DNA of 64,000 nt from Methylobacterium sp. J-078. Its GTDB lineage: Bacteria; Pseudomonadota; Alphaproteobacteria; Rhizobiales; Beijerinckiaceae. The first letter of the stretch is position 1. Each line of letters starts with the position of its first letter. The position numbers and the translations under genes were made by a program. The notes beneath the pieces were generated by a model that saw nothing but the letters and a program-made list of their open reading frames with translations, ran no database searches and had not been told where the DNA came from. This document shows, one piece after another, positions 29,055-37,500 of this stretch. The DNA lies in the NCBI RefSeq assembly GCF_022829285.1, contig NZ_JAKSYI010000023.1, positions 1-64,000 on the forward strand. The letters run 5' to 3'.

Positions 29055-30007
29055 CGCGGACGGCGCGCCCCATGGCCGAGCCCGATCCGGACCCGGTTTC
29101 GCCGAACGAGGCCCTGATCCGCGACTACCTCGACATGCTGGCCGCCGAGCGGGGCGCGGCCGCCAACACGCTCGCGGCCTACCGGCGCGACCTCGACGAT
29201 TACCTCGCCGCCCTGACGCGCGGCGGGCACGACCCCGTCGCGATGGAGGCCGCCCCCTTGCGCGCCTACCTCGCCGACCTCGAGACGCGCGGCCTCTCGG
29301 CGGCCTCCGCCGCGCGGCGCCTCTCCTGCATCCGGGGCTTCCACCGCTTCCTCTACGCGGAAGGGCTCGCCGAGGACGACCCGAGCGCGCCGATCGGCGG
29401 CCCGCGCCGGGTGCGGGCCCTGCCCAAGGTGCTCTCGGTGGCGGAGGTGGACCGGCTGCTCACGGTCGCGCGCCAAGGGGCGACGGGAAACGCCGCGGCG
29501 GGCGACGCGCGGGGCACGCGCATGCTCTGCCTCATCGAACTCCTCTACGCCACGGGCCTGCGCGTGTCCGAGCTCGTCGCCCTGCCTCGCGCCGCGGCCT
29601 CCACGAAGGAGCGCTACCTCGTGGTCAAGGGCAAGGGCGGGCGCGAGCGGCTGGTGCCCCTCACGGAGGTCGCGCGGGGTGTCATGCGCGACCACCTCGC
29701 GAATCTCGGCGCCGACGGGCCCTGGCTGTTTCCCGCCGACAGCGAGAGCGGGCATCTCACCCGGCAATCCTTCGCCCGGGACCTGAAGACCGTGGCCGCG
29801 GCGGCCGGCCTGCGGGCCGACCGGGTCAGCCCGCACGTGCTGCGCCACGCCTTCGCGAGCCACCTCCTGCAGAACGGCGCGGACCTGCGCATCGTGCAGG
29901 AACTGCTGGGCCACGCCGACATCTCGACGACGCAGATCTACACCCACGTCCTTGACGAGCGGCTCAAGAGCATGGTCCGCGACCTGCACCCGCTGATGGA
30001 CGCGTGA
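29051..30007 (+). CDS. xerD: Site-specific tyrosine recombinase XerD
   Basis: A 318-residue recombinase that, with XerC, resolves chromosome dimers at dif during division. The N-terminal SAM-like core-binding domain (about 20-105) contains RDYLDMLAAERGAAANTLAAY. The catalytic residues are all present: R171, Lys in the VKGKGGRER hairpin, H262 and R265 in HVLRHAF, H288 in LGHADIS, and the nucleophile Y297 in TQIYTHV. The GTG start at 29051 overlaps the upstream tiny gene (GTGA); an in-frame ATG at 29072 is possible. Its place next to aroK/aroB and the small membrane gene marks it as the housekeeping copy, not an integrase. Confidence 0.95.
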   Translation: MTRTARPMAEPDPDPVSPNEALIRDYLDMLAAERGAAANTLAAYRRDLDDYLAALTRGGHDPVAMEAAPLRAYLADLETRGLSAASAARRLSCIRGFHRFLYAEGLAEDDPSAPIGGPRRVRALPKVLSVAEVDRLLTVARQGATGNAAAGDARGTRMLCLIELLYATGLRVSELVALPRAAASTKERYLVVKGKGGRERLVPLTEVARGVMRDHLANLGADGPWLFPADSESGHLTRQSFARDLKTVAAAAGLRADRVSPHVLRHAFASHLLQNGADLRIVQELLGHADISTTQIYTHVLDERLKSMVRDLHPLMDA

Positions 30008-30017
30008 GGCGCGCGCC

Positions 30018-31220
30018 TCAGGCCTCGGCGTCCTCGTGCAGGGTGTCCTCGATGTAGAGCTGGGCCAGCATCACCTTCGCCACCGCCATGAGGGGCAGCG
30101 CCAGCGCGATGCCCCAGAGGCCGAAGATGACGCCGAGCACGAGCTGGCCGGCGAAGATCGTGGCCGGGGGGATGTCGAGGGCCCGCTTCTGGATGAAGGG
30201 CGTGAGGCCGTAGCTCTCCAGGGCCTGCACCGCGAGGTAGACGCCGAGCGCACCCAGCAGCGCCGTGGTGCCGGAGGCCAGCGAGGCGAGCACGATCACC
30301 ACGCCGGCGATCAGCGGGCCGATGGTGGGGATGAAGGCCAGGAGCCCGGCCTGGAGGCCGAGGATGAGGGCGCCGCCGATGCCTAAGAAGGCGAGGCCGG
30401 CCCAGGTGCAGACGAAGATTACCGCCATGGTGATGAGCTGCCCGAACAGCCAGTGGCGCAGGGTCTCGCCCATGCCGTCGAGGAGGGCGGTGGCGCGGTC
30501 CCGGTGCGCGGGTGGCACGAAGCGCACGAGGCCATCGCGATAGGCCCCCGGATCGGCCGCCACCGAGAGCCCCAGAAAGACGATGACGAGGGCGTTGCCG
30601 AGCGCGCTGAACAGCCCGATGACCACGGTGGCCGCCGGCCCGAGCACGCTGCCGGCATCCGACAGCAGCGAGCCGGGGCTCTTCATGGCCCCGGAGGCGA
30701 GGCCGGCGAGGCCGCCGGGCTTCTGGCTGGACGCACCGGATTCATCGCCCTTGGGTGCCCCATCGGCGCCACCCTTGTTCTCTTCGCTCTTGTTCTCGCC
30801 ACCCTTGTTCTCGCCACCCTTGCCGGGGGCGATCTCGGGCACGTCGATGCCGTAATCCTTGAGCCGGTCCCGCACGGTGCCGGCCTGGGCCGCGACCGTC
30901 TGGCCGAGGTCCCGGCCCTGCTGCACGATCGTGGCGCCGCCGAAGGCGATGAGGGCGAGGGTGAGGCCGGCGAGCACGAGGCTGACGAGGCTGAGGCGCA
31001 GGCCCCGGCCCGCCGGCAGCACCTTGCCGAGGAGCCGCGTCAGCCCGTCGAGGAACACGCCGAGCAGGATGCCGGCGAAGACGAGGAGCAGCGTCGAGGC
31101 CGCCATCCAGGCCAGCGCCAGGACGGCGATGAAGGCCACGACGGCGATGCCGGACACGGCAAGGGACCAGTCGCGCGGGCGCGGGCCGGCGGGCTCCGCG
31201 CTGAGGAAGGGAATGGCCAT
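30018..31220 (-). CDS. AI-2E/PerM family transporter
   Basis: A 400-residue membrane protein with about eight helices in the PerM/AI-2E pattern: a first pair (VVAFIAVLALAWM, LLVFAGILLGVFLDGL), a soluble loop, then GLFSALGNALVIVFLGLSVA, AGLLAFIPTIGPLIAGVVIV and LGVIFGLWGIALALPLMAV. The soluble loop holds a Gly/Lys/Glu-rich insert with KGGENK repeats (about residues 130-160). Some family members act as Na+/H+ antiporters or exporters; the substrate is not predictable. The ATG at 31220 has AGGAG about 12 bases upstream. A GTG at 31298 would add 26 residues and is of interest for the moaE insertion described below. Confidence 0.88.
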   Translation of the reverse strand: MAIPFLSAEPAGPRPRDWSLAVSGIAVVAFIAVLALAWMAASTLLLVFAGILLGVFLDGLTRLLGKVLPAGRGLRLSLVSLVLAGLTLALIAFGGATIVQQGRDLGQTVAAQAGTVRDRLKDYGIDVPEIAPGKGGENKGGENKSEENKGGADGAPKGDESGASSQKPGGLAGLASGAMKSPGSLLSDAGSVLGPAATVVIGLFSALGNALVIVFLGLSVAADPGAYRDGLVRFVPPAHRDRATALLDGMGETLRHWLFGQLITMAVIFVCTWAGLAFLGIGGALILGLQAGLLAFIPTIGPLIAGVVIVLASLASGTTALLGALGVYLAVQALESYGLTPFIQKRALDIPPATIFAGQLVLGVIFGLWGIALALPLMAVAKVMLAQLYIEDTLHEDAEA

Positions 31221-31359
31221 GAACGGGTTGGGCTCCTGGCATGCCGGGTTGGGCACGCGGATTTCGGATGGGTCTCCGGGTCGGCCCGGCCGCGTCACGC
31301 CCGGCCCATCCCCCGGGAGGATGTCGCCAGCTCAGCTTGAGTTCCGTGTCCGGGCGGCG

Positions 31360-31466
31360 CTAAGCAGGTTCGCCTTGGCAAGCCAACGCTTCACCCTGCT
31401 TAGCTCTTCGATATGTCGCAGGTTTTAGCCGCAAAACCGGGGACCACTTTTCCGAAACCTGCTTAG
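31360..31466. mobile_element. MITE-like 107-bp element inserted at the 3' end of moaE
   Basis: Terminal inverted repeats of 11 bp (CTAAGCAGGTT at 31360-31370; complement at 31456-31466) enclose 107 bp. The direct repeat GGCGGCG lies immediately outside on both sides (31353-31359 and 31467-31473), as expected for a 7-bp target duplication. Internal hairpins include GGTTTT/AAAACC at 31421-31438 and a second inward CCTGCTTAG at 31395-31403. There is no coding capacity. The sequence around GCAAAACCGGGGACCACTTT resembles short intergenic repeats I recall from Rhizobiales. Confidence 0.8.
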
Positions 31467-31939
31467 GGCGGCGCGCCGGCCGACCCGTCCCAGCGCGCGG
31501 CGGCTCGGTCGTCCGCCTCCGTCGCCTCCACCCAGGCGCCTGTGGTGCCGTCGGCGAGGTGCTCGCGCTTCCAGAACGGGGCCCGCGTCTTGAGGTAATC
31601 CATCAGGAAGCTCGCGGCCTCAAAGGCCGCGATCCGGTGACTCGAGGCGGTGACCACCAGCACGATGCCCGCGCCGGGCGCCACCAGGCCGTGGCGGTGG
31701 ATCACCCGAACCCCGTGGAGCGGCCAGCGGGTGCGCGCGGTCTCGACCACCCGGCCGATCTCGGCCTCGGCCATCCCGGGGTAATGCTCCAGTTCGAGCC
31801 CCGTGAGGCGGCCGCCCTCGTCGCGGCACAGGCCCGTGAAGGTGACGATGGCCCCGGCCCGGCCGCCGAATTCCTCGGTGAACCGGGCGATCTCGGTGCC
31901 TGCGTCGAAGGGCGCGCTCTGGATGCTGACGTCCGGCAT
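31463..31939 (-). CDS. moaE: Molybdopterin synthase catalytic subunit MoaE
   Basis: A 158-residue subunit that, with MoaD, inserts the dithiolene sulfurs into precursor Z to make molybdopterin. Conserved residues include FTGLCRDEGG, LELEHYPGMAE and RVIHRHGLVAPG. The catalytic lysines K117 and K124 lie in MDYLKTRAPFWKRE. The stop codon (TAA) lies inside the terminal repeat of the element at 31360-31466, so the natural C-terminus has probably been replaced after residue 158. Its ribosome site (GAGGG) is part of a 13-bp duplication. No moaD is adjacent. The molybdenum hydroxylase at 50-53 kb is a plausible user of the cofactor. Confidence 0.95.
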   Translation of the reverse strand: MPDVSIQSAPFDAGTEIARFTEEFGGRAGAIVTFTGLCRDEGGRLTGLELEHYPGMAEAEIGRVVETARTRWPLHGVRVIHRHGLVAPGAGIVLVVTASSHRIAAFEAASFLMDYLKTRAPFWKREHLADGTTGAWVEATEADDRAAARWDGSAGAPP

Positions 31940-31940
31940 G

Positions 31941-31966
31941 GTCTTCCCTCGGAGTCTTCCCTCGGA
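31941..31966. repeat. Perfect 13-bp tandem duplication containing the moaE ribosome site
   Basis: GTCTTCCCTCGGA occurs at 31941-31953 and 31954-31966. On the minus strand each copy carries GAGGGA, so the Shine-Dalgarno sequence of moaE is present twice. Confidence 0.92.
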
Positions 31967-32099
31967 ACGGCGCCCGCCCCCGCCCCGGGGGCGATACGCC
32001 CTTGACGAGGCCCGACGAACCTGCCCTCACGGGCACGGGCGCTCTATGCCCCCGAACGCCCGGCGACACCACCGGGATTCCGTAAGGACGTTTTCCGCC

Positions 32100-33119
32100 G
32101 TGACCCCAGAGCTGATCCTGCCCCATGACGGCGCCCTGCCCGTCTTCTCGGCCCGTCCGGTCTGGTGCGGGCGCGCGAGCACGGTGATCGGCGACGCAAC
32201 CATCGGCGCGCAGGCCTGGCTCGGCGACCACAGCGTCATCCGCGCCGACGGCGACCGCATCGTCATCGGCGAGCGCTTTTGGCTCGGCCACCGCTCCACC
32301 GTGCACATCGCCACCAACACCTACCCGACCCTGGTGGGCGACCGGGTGACCGTGGGCCGCAACGCGGTGGTGCATGCCTGCACGATCGGCTCGGACGTGG
32401 TGATCGAGGACGACGTGATCGTGCTCGACGGGGCGCGCGTGGAGGACGGCGTGCTCATCGAGGCGGGCGCCACGGTGTTTCCCCGGTCGCATCTGGCCGC
32501 GGGCTTCGCCTATGCGGGCAGCCCCGCCAAGCCGGTGCGGGCGATCGGTGCGCCCGAGATCGCCGAGCGGGCCGAGCGCCTGCGCGAGGCCTCCGGCGAC
32601 CTGCCCCCCGCGCTGCCCGCCGACGCGGCGGAGCCGGACCCCAGCGTCTACGTCGCCCGCACGGCGCGCCTGCGCGGCCGCATCGCCCTCGGGGCCGGCT
32701 CCAGCGTGCTGTTCTCCTGCGACCTCCACGCCGAGGTCGGCCCCATCGTGGTCGGCGCCAACACCAACATCCAGGACAACAGCGTGATCCGCACCCGGGG
32801 CGAGGGCGTCGTCCTGGGGCGCGACACCACGATCGGGCACAATGTCCGCCTCGCCGATTGCCGCATCGGCGCGCGCGGCCTCATCGGCATCGGCTGCGTC
32901 GTGGCGCCCGGCACCGTGATCGCCGACGACGTGCTGCTGGCCGCCGGTGCCACCACCGATCCGGGCCAGCTCCTGGAGGGCGGCCACCTCTGGGGCGGGC
33001 GTCCGGCCCGCATCCTCGCCCCGCTCGATGCGGAGAAGCGCGCGATGATGGCCCGGGTGGTCGAGGGCTACGTCGCACACGGGGTGGCCTACCGGCAGGC
33101 GGAGGCGGCACTCGGTTGA
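32100..33119 (+). CDS. Tandem (double-domain) gamma-carbonic-anhydrase-like protein
   Basis: A 339-residue protein made of two left-handed beta-helix gamma-CA-like domains, about residues 20-150 and 180-315. Domain 1: VIRADGDRIVIG, STVHIATN, VTVGRNAVVHACTIG, YAGSPAKPVRAI. Domain 2: VGANTNIQDNSVIRT, TTIGHNVRLADCRIG, WGGRPARI. Aligned to Cam/YrdA, domain 1 keeps His69 and His92 but has Arg87 at the middle ligand. Domain 2 keeps only the middle ligand, His247, with Arg231 and Ala252 at the other two. Normal family members have one domain of 170-200 residues. Start GTG at 32100; no strong ribosome site. It is monocistronic and divergent from moaE. Confidence 0.88.
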   Translation: MTPELILPHDGALPVFSARPVWCGRASTVIGDATIGAQAWLGDHSVIRADGDRIVIGERFWLGHRSTVHIATNTYPTLVGDRVTVGRNAVVHACTIGSDVVIEDDVIVLDGARVEDGVLIEAGATVFPRSHLAAGFAYAGSPAKPVRAIGAPEIAERAERLREASGDLPPALPADAAEPDPSVYVARTARLRGRIALGAGSSVLFSCDLHAEVGPIVVGANTNIQDNSVIRTRGEGVVLGRDTTIGHNVRLADCRIGARGLIGIGCVVAPGTVIADDVLLAAGATTDPGQLLEGGHLWGGRPARILAPLDAEKRAMMARVVEGYVAHGVAYRQAEAALG

Positions 33120-33144
33120 GGCAGGCCTCCACGCCACGGAATCA

Positions 33145-33164
33145 GCTAGAGCGTCGCGTCTAGC
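33145..33164 (+). terminator. Small inverted repeat after the gamma-CA-like gene
   Basis: GCTAGA (33145-33150) and TCTAGC (33159-33164) flank an 8-base GC loop, 26 bases after the stop codon. No T-run; a weak terminator candidate. Confidence 0.35.
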
Positions 33165-33326
33165 ACGCGTAACGCCGATTTCATGGAACTGTAAGGCCAG
33201 AATCGCGCATCGATTTCATGCGCCCGTGCGGCACGGAACTCGCGGCCAGCCTAGCATTCGGCCCGGGAACACCTTTCGCAGAACGCACGTTGTCTGCCCC
33301 CGACGCCGCGCCGCAGAGAGTTATTC

Positions 33327-33581
33327 ATGAAAGCCGTCACCCTCGCCGTCATCGCGACCTTCACCCTCGGGGGCGCCGCCCTCGCCGCCGGCAGCGGCCC
33401 GGGCTCGGCCAACAACGCGCCGGCCCAGGAACTGGAGCAGAACGGGGCGCGGAACGCTTCCCAGTACGGCGAGCCCGCCGACACCGCGCCGGGCCGGGAG
33501 CGGGGCGCGACCACGGGCTCGACCGGCCGTTCCGGCCCTGGCATGAACGAGCCCGTTCCGGGCTCTCCCGCCAGCCGCTGA
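33327..33581 (+). CDS. Small secreted Gly/Asn-rich protein
   Basis: An 84-residue protein with a clear signal peptide (VTLAVIATFTLGGAALAAG, cleavage after ALA). The mature part is about 63 residues, rich in Gly, Pro, Ser, Asn and Arg, without cysteines (QELEQNGARNASQYGEPADT). It looks disordered. Function not recognised. It is followed directly by a strong terminator with a T-run, so it is a single-gene unit. Confidence 0.75.
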   Translation: MKAVTLAVIATFTLGGAALAAGSGPGSANNAPAQELEQNGARNASQYGEPADTAPGRERGATTGSTGRSGPGMNEPVPGSPASR

Positions 33582-33590
33582 AGCGACGAA

Positions 33591-33620
33591 GGGTCCGGAC
33601 TCGTTCCGGGCCCTTTTTTC
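33591..33620 (+). terminator. Rho-independent terminator
   Basis: The stem GGGTCCGGA (33591-33599) pairs with TCCGGGCCC (with one G-T pair) and is followed by TTTTTTCTTT. It lies 10 bases after the small secreted protein gene. Confidence 0.88.
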
Positions 33621-33791
33621 TTTGTCGGTGGCGTGCCGCTCGGACGGCGCCGTGTCCCCCCCCAGGGCCCGCATCCGGATCGCCCCGTCCGTGAAAACCC
33701 GCACGCCGTCCGCGATGGTCCCGATCTCGGTCCGCGCGAGATTCACGCAGGCCGCGCCGGGGTCATCCCGAACGCATTCCGCCACTGCGCG

Positions 33792-34412
33792 TCAATCCAA
33801 GGGGGCCGCGCCGAGGAAGCGGCCGACAAGCAGGCGGGCGAGATCGCGCGGGGATTCGGGCGTCAGCACCGCGAGTTTTCGCGAGGTCGAGAGCGAGGCG
33901 AGGCCGTGCAGGCCCGCCCACAGGGTCGCCACCGCCTGCCGGCGCTCGTCCGGATCGGGGATCATCGGCCGGAGCACGCCGTCGACGAGGTCGGTGGCCC
34001 GGCCGAGGGCCTCCGCATACCAGTCCGGGAAGGCGCTGTCGGGGGCGGCCTGGTGCTCGTACACCAGGCTCCAGACCTGCGGATCGGCGGCGACGAAGGC
34101 GAGATAGGCGTCCGCCAGCGCCAGTGCCTTTTCGCGCGGCGGCGCCGCTTGGGCGACCGCCGCCGTGAGCGTGGCGTGCAGCCGCTCCAGGGTGCGGGCG
34201 TTGACCCGCATCGTCACCGCGTCGAGGTCGCCCACCGCATTGTAGATCGAGTTCGGCGCGTAGCCGATCGTGGTCGCGAGCCGCCGCATCCCGAGGCCGC
34301 GCAGGCCCTCCCGCCGCACCAGCCCCTCCGCCGCCCGGGTGACGAGGTCCAGGAATGCGTCCCGGTCGTGCTCGCCGCGCGGGCCGGTCCCCCGCTTCTT
34401 CGCCTTGGCCAT
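33792..34412 (-). CDS. TetR-family transcriptional regulator
   Basis: A 206-residue repressor-type protein. The N-terminal helix-turn-helix (about 25-70) contains RREGLRGLGMRRLATTIGYA and NSIYNAVGDLDAV; the C-terminal ligand domain has WSLVYEHQAAPDSAFPDW and GLHGLASLSTS, typical of the WHG-type TetR C-terminal domain. The ATG at 34412 is preferred; the frame continues 11 codons upstream. It is divergent from the LplT-Aas gene, with two similar palindromes between them, so it probably represses both genes in response to an acyl or lipid ligand (inference). Confidence 0.9.
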   Translation of the reverse strand: MAKAKKRGTGPRGEHDRDAFLDLVTRAAEGLVRREGLRGLGMRRLATTIGYAPNSIYNAVGDLDAVTMRVNARTLERLHATLTAAVAQAAPPREKALALADAYLAFVAADPQVWSLVYEHQAAPDSAFPDWYAEALGRATDLVDGVLRPMIPDPDERRQAVATLWAGLHGLASLSTSRKLAVLTPESPRDLARLLVGRFLGAAPLD

Positions 34413-34460
34413 GGATCTCCGCCCCGTTCCCGTGCGTCCGCGCACGGGCGCGTCGCCTGG

Positions 34461-34477
34461 ATTGCACGACGTGCAAT
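34461..34477. promoter_or_regulatory. Operator-like perfect palindrome between TetR and aas genes
   Basis: ATTGCACGACGTGCAAT is a perfect inverted repeat with a one-base centre, a size and symmetry typical of TetR operators. It lies 48 bp upstream of the TetR start codon. Confidence 0.8.
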
Positions 34478-34513
34478 ATCACGATTGTGGCCGCAGCGGA
34501 GCAGTCCTAGGTT

Positions 34514-34528
34514 TTGAACACCGTGCAA
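34514..34528. promoter_or_regulatory. Second, degenerate copy of the same operator
   Basis: TTGAACACCGTGCAA matches 12 of 15 bases of the core of the palindrome at 34462-34476. Centre-to-centre distance is about 52 bp, near five helical turns. Confidence 0.55.
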
Positions 34529-34598
34529 AGGACGAGCGGTTCAGAATTTGACGCTACGGCGTGAGCCGGGCAGTCATGCGTCGTCCGAGGAGACTTCC

Positions 34599-37500
34599 AT
34601 GTTTCGTACCTTGATGACGACGCGGCGGTTCGCGCCCCTGTTCTGGTGCCAGTTCTTCTCGGCCTTCAACGACAATTTCCTGAAGAACGCCCTCGTCTTC
34701 CTCATCCTGTTCCAGGTCGGCGGCCCGGGCGGCGGCTCGCCAATGCTGGTGACCCTGGCGGGGGCGGTCTTCATCGGCCCGTTCTTCATCCTCTCGGGTC
34801 TCGGCGGCCAGATGGCCGACCGCTACGACAAGGCGCTCATCGCAAAGCGGCTGAAATTCGCCGAGATCTTCGGCGCGGCCGCCGCAGCGCTCGGCTTCTG
34901 GATGCATTCCGTGCCGGTGCTGTTCGTGGCGCTGGGCCTATTCGGCACGATCGCGGCCCTGTTCGGGCCGATCAAGTACGGCATCCTGCCCGACCACCTG
35001 CGCCGCGACGAGCTCACCGCCGGCAACGCGCTGGTGGAGGCGGCGACCTTCCTCGCCATCCTGCTCGGCACTATCGTGGCGGGCCTCGCCACCGCCATGG
35101 GCGGCGGCGCGCTGGCCTTCAGCTCGATGATCATGGTGTTCGCGGTCCTGTGCTGGCTCTCGGCGCGGGCGATCCCGTCCACTGGCGAGGCCGCCCCGAC
35201 TCTGCGGGTCGATCCCAACGTCGCCCGCTCCACCGGCGCCCTCCTGCGCGACCTCTGGGGCGACACCCGGCTCTGGCGCGGCTCGCTCATCGTGAGCTGG
35301 TTCTGGCTGGTCGGCGCCGTCATCCTGTCGCTGCTGCCCGTCCTCGTGCGCCAGAGCCTCAACGGCTCCGAGACCGTGGTGACGACCCTGCTCGCCGTGT
35401 TCTCCATCGGCATCGCGGTGGGCTCCGGCCTCGCCTCCTGGCTCGCCAGCGGCCGCATCGTGCTGCTGCCCACCCCCATCGGCGCCCTGCTGATGGGCGC
35501 CTTCGGCCTCGACCTCGCCTGGACGGTGGCGCATCTGCCCCCCGTCTCGGGCGATCCCGCGGGGGCCTGGGCCTTCCTCACCACGGGCACGGGCCTGCGC
35601 GTCACCATCGACCTGTTCGGCCTCGCGGTCGCGGGCGGGCTCTACATCGTGCCCTCCTTCGCCGCCGTGCAGGCCTGGACCGACAAGGACAAGCGCGCCC
35701 GCGTCATCGGCGCCGTCAACGTGCTCACCGCCGCCTTCATGGTGACGGGGGCGCTGGGCCTCGCCGCCCTCCAGGGCGCGGGCTGGTCGATGGCAGCACT
35801 CCTCACCCTGCTGGGGGTCCTCAACCTCGTGGCGGGCGTCGTCATCCTCGCGGTGCTGCCCACGAGCCCGTTCCGCGACTTCCTCTCGATCCTGTTCCGG
35901 GCCTTCTACCGCCTGGAGGTGCGCGGCCTGGAGAACGTCGAGAAGGCCGGCCCGAACGCCATCATCGCCCTCAACCACGTCTCGTTTCTCGACGCGCCGC
36001 TGGCCCTCTCGCTCCTCGACCAGGAACCCGTCTTCGCCGTGGACCACGGCATCGCGCAGCGCTGGTGGGTGAAGCCGTTCCTGGCGATGACGAAGGCGAT
36101 GCCGCTGGACCCGACCCGGCCGCTCGCGACCCGCACCCTGATCAACGCGGTCAAGAACGGCGAGACCCTGATCATCTTCCCCGAGGGGCGCCTGACCGTC
36201 ACCGGGAGCCTGATGAAGGTCTATGACGGGGCGGGCCTCATCGCCGACAAGTCCGGCGCCATGGTGGTGCCGGTGAAGATCGAGGGCCTGGAGAAGACGG
36301 TCTTCTCCCGCCTCTCGAAGAACCAGATGAAGCGGCGCTGGTGGCCCAAGGTCACCGTCACGATCCTTTCGCCGGTGGCCCTTACCGTGGACCCGGCCCT
36401 CAAGGGCAAGGCCCGCCGGCAGGCGGCGGGCGCCGCGCTCTACGGAATCATGTCCGACCTCGTCTTCCGCACCGCCGACATCGATCGCGGCCTGATGCAG
36501 GCCCTCATCGACGCGGGCGACCGCCACGGCTGGCGCCGCACGGCCGTCGAGGATCCGATGGGTCGCTTGAGCTATTCCCGCCTGGTGATGGGCGCCAACG
36601 TCCTGGGGCGAAAGCTCCAGGGGCTCGGCGCCCCGGGCAAGCCGCTCGGCGTGATGCTGCCGAACGCCAACGGCGCGGCGGTGACCCTGTTCGCCCTGGC
36701 CTCGGCGGGCCGCGTGCCGGCGATGATCAACTTCTCGGCGGGTGCGGCCAACATCCTGTCCGCCTGCAGGACCGCGGAGGTCGACACCATCCTGACCTCG
36801 CGCGCCTTCATCGAGAAGGGCCGCCTCGGTCCGATGGTCGAGGCCCTCGGGAGCGCGGTATCCCTCGTCTACCTCGAGGATATCCGCGCCGGCATCACCA
36901 CGGGCGACAAGCTCCGGGGCTTCCTCAGCCCGCGCGCGCCCCTGGTGGCCAGGCGCGGCGACGACCCGGCCGCGATCCTGTTCACCTCCGGCTCCGAGGG
37001 GGCGCCCAAGGGCGTGGCGCTCGCCAACCGCAACATGCTTGCCAACACCGCGCAGGTGGCCGCCCGGATCGATTTCGGGCCGAGTGACAAGGTCTTCAAC
37101 GTTCTGCCGGTCTTCCACGCCTTCGGCCTGACGGCGGGCCTCGTGCTGCCCCTGGTCTCGGGCGTCCCGGTCTACCTCTATCCCTCGCCGCTGCATTACC
37201 GGATCGTGCCGGAGCTCATCTACGGCTCCAACGCCACGGTCCTGTTCGGCACTGACACCTTCCTCTCCGGCTACGCCAAGACCGCCCATTCCTACGACCT
37301 GCGCTCCCTGCGCTACGTGGTGGCCGGCGCCGAGGCGGTGAAGGAATCCACCCGCAGGACCTGGGGCGAGAAGTTCGGCCTGCGCATCCTGGAGGGCTAC
37401 GGCGTCACCGAATGCGGTCCGGTGGTCGCCCTCAACACGCCGATGTTCAACCGCTTCGGCACGGTCGGCCGGCTCCTGCCCGGCCAGGACTGGCGCCTCG

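Noticed and set aside
29051-30007. Phage or island integrase
   Set aside because: Length, motifs and the aroK-aroB neighbourhood fit housekeeping XerD; no att repeats or phage genes are near.
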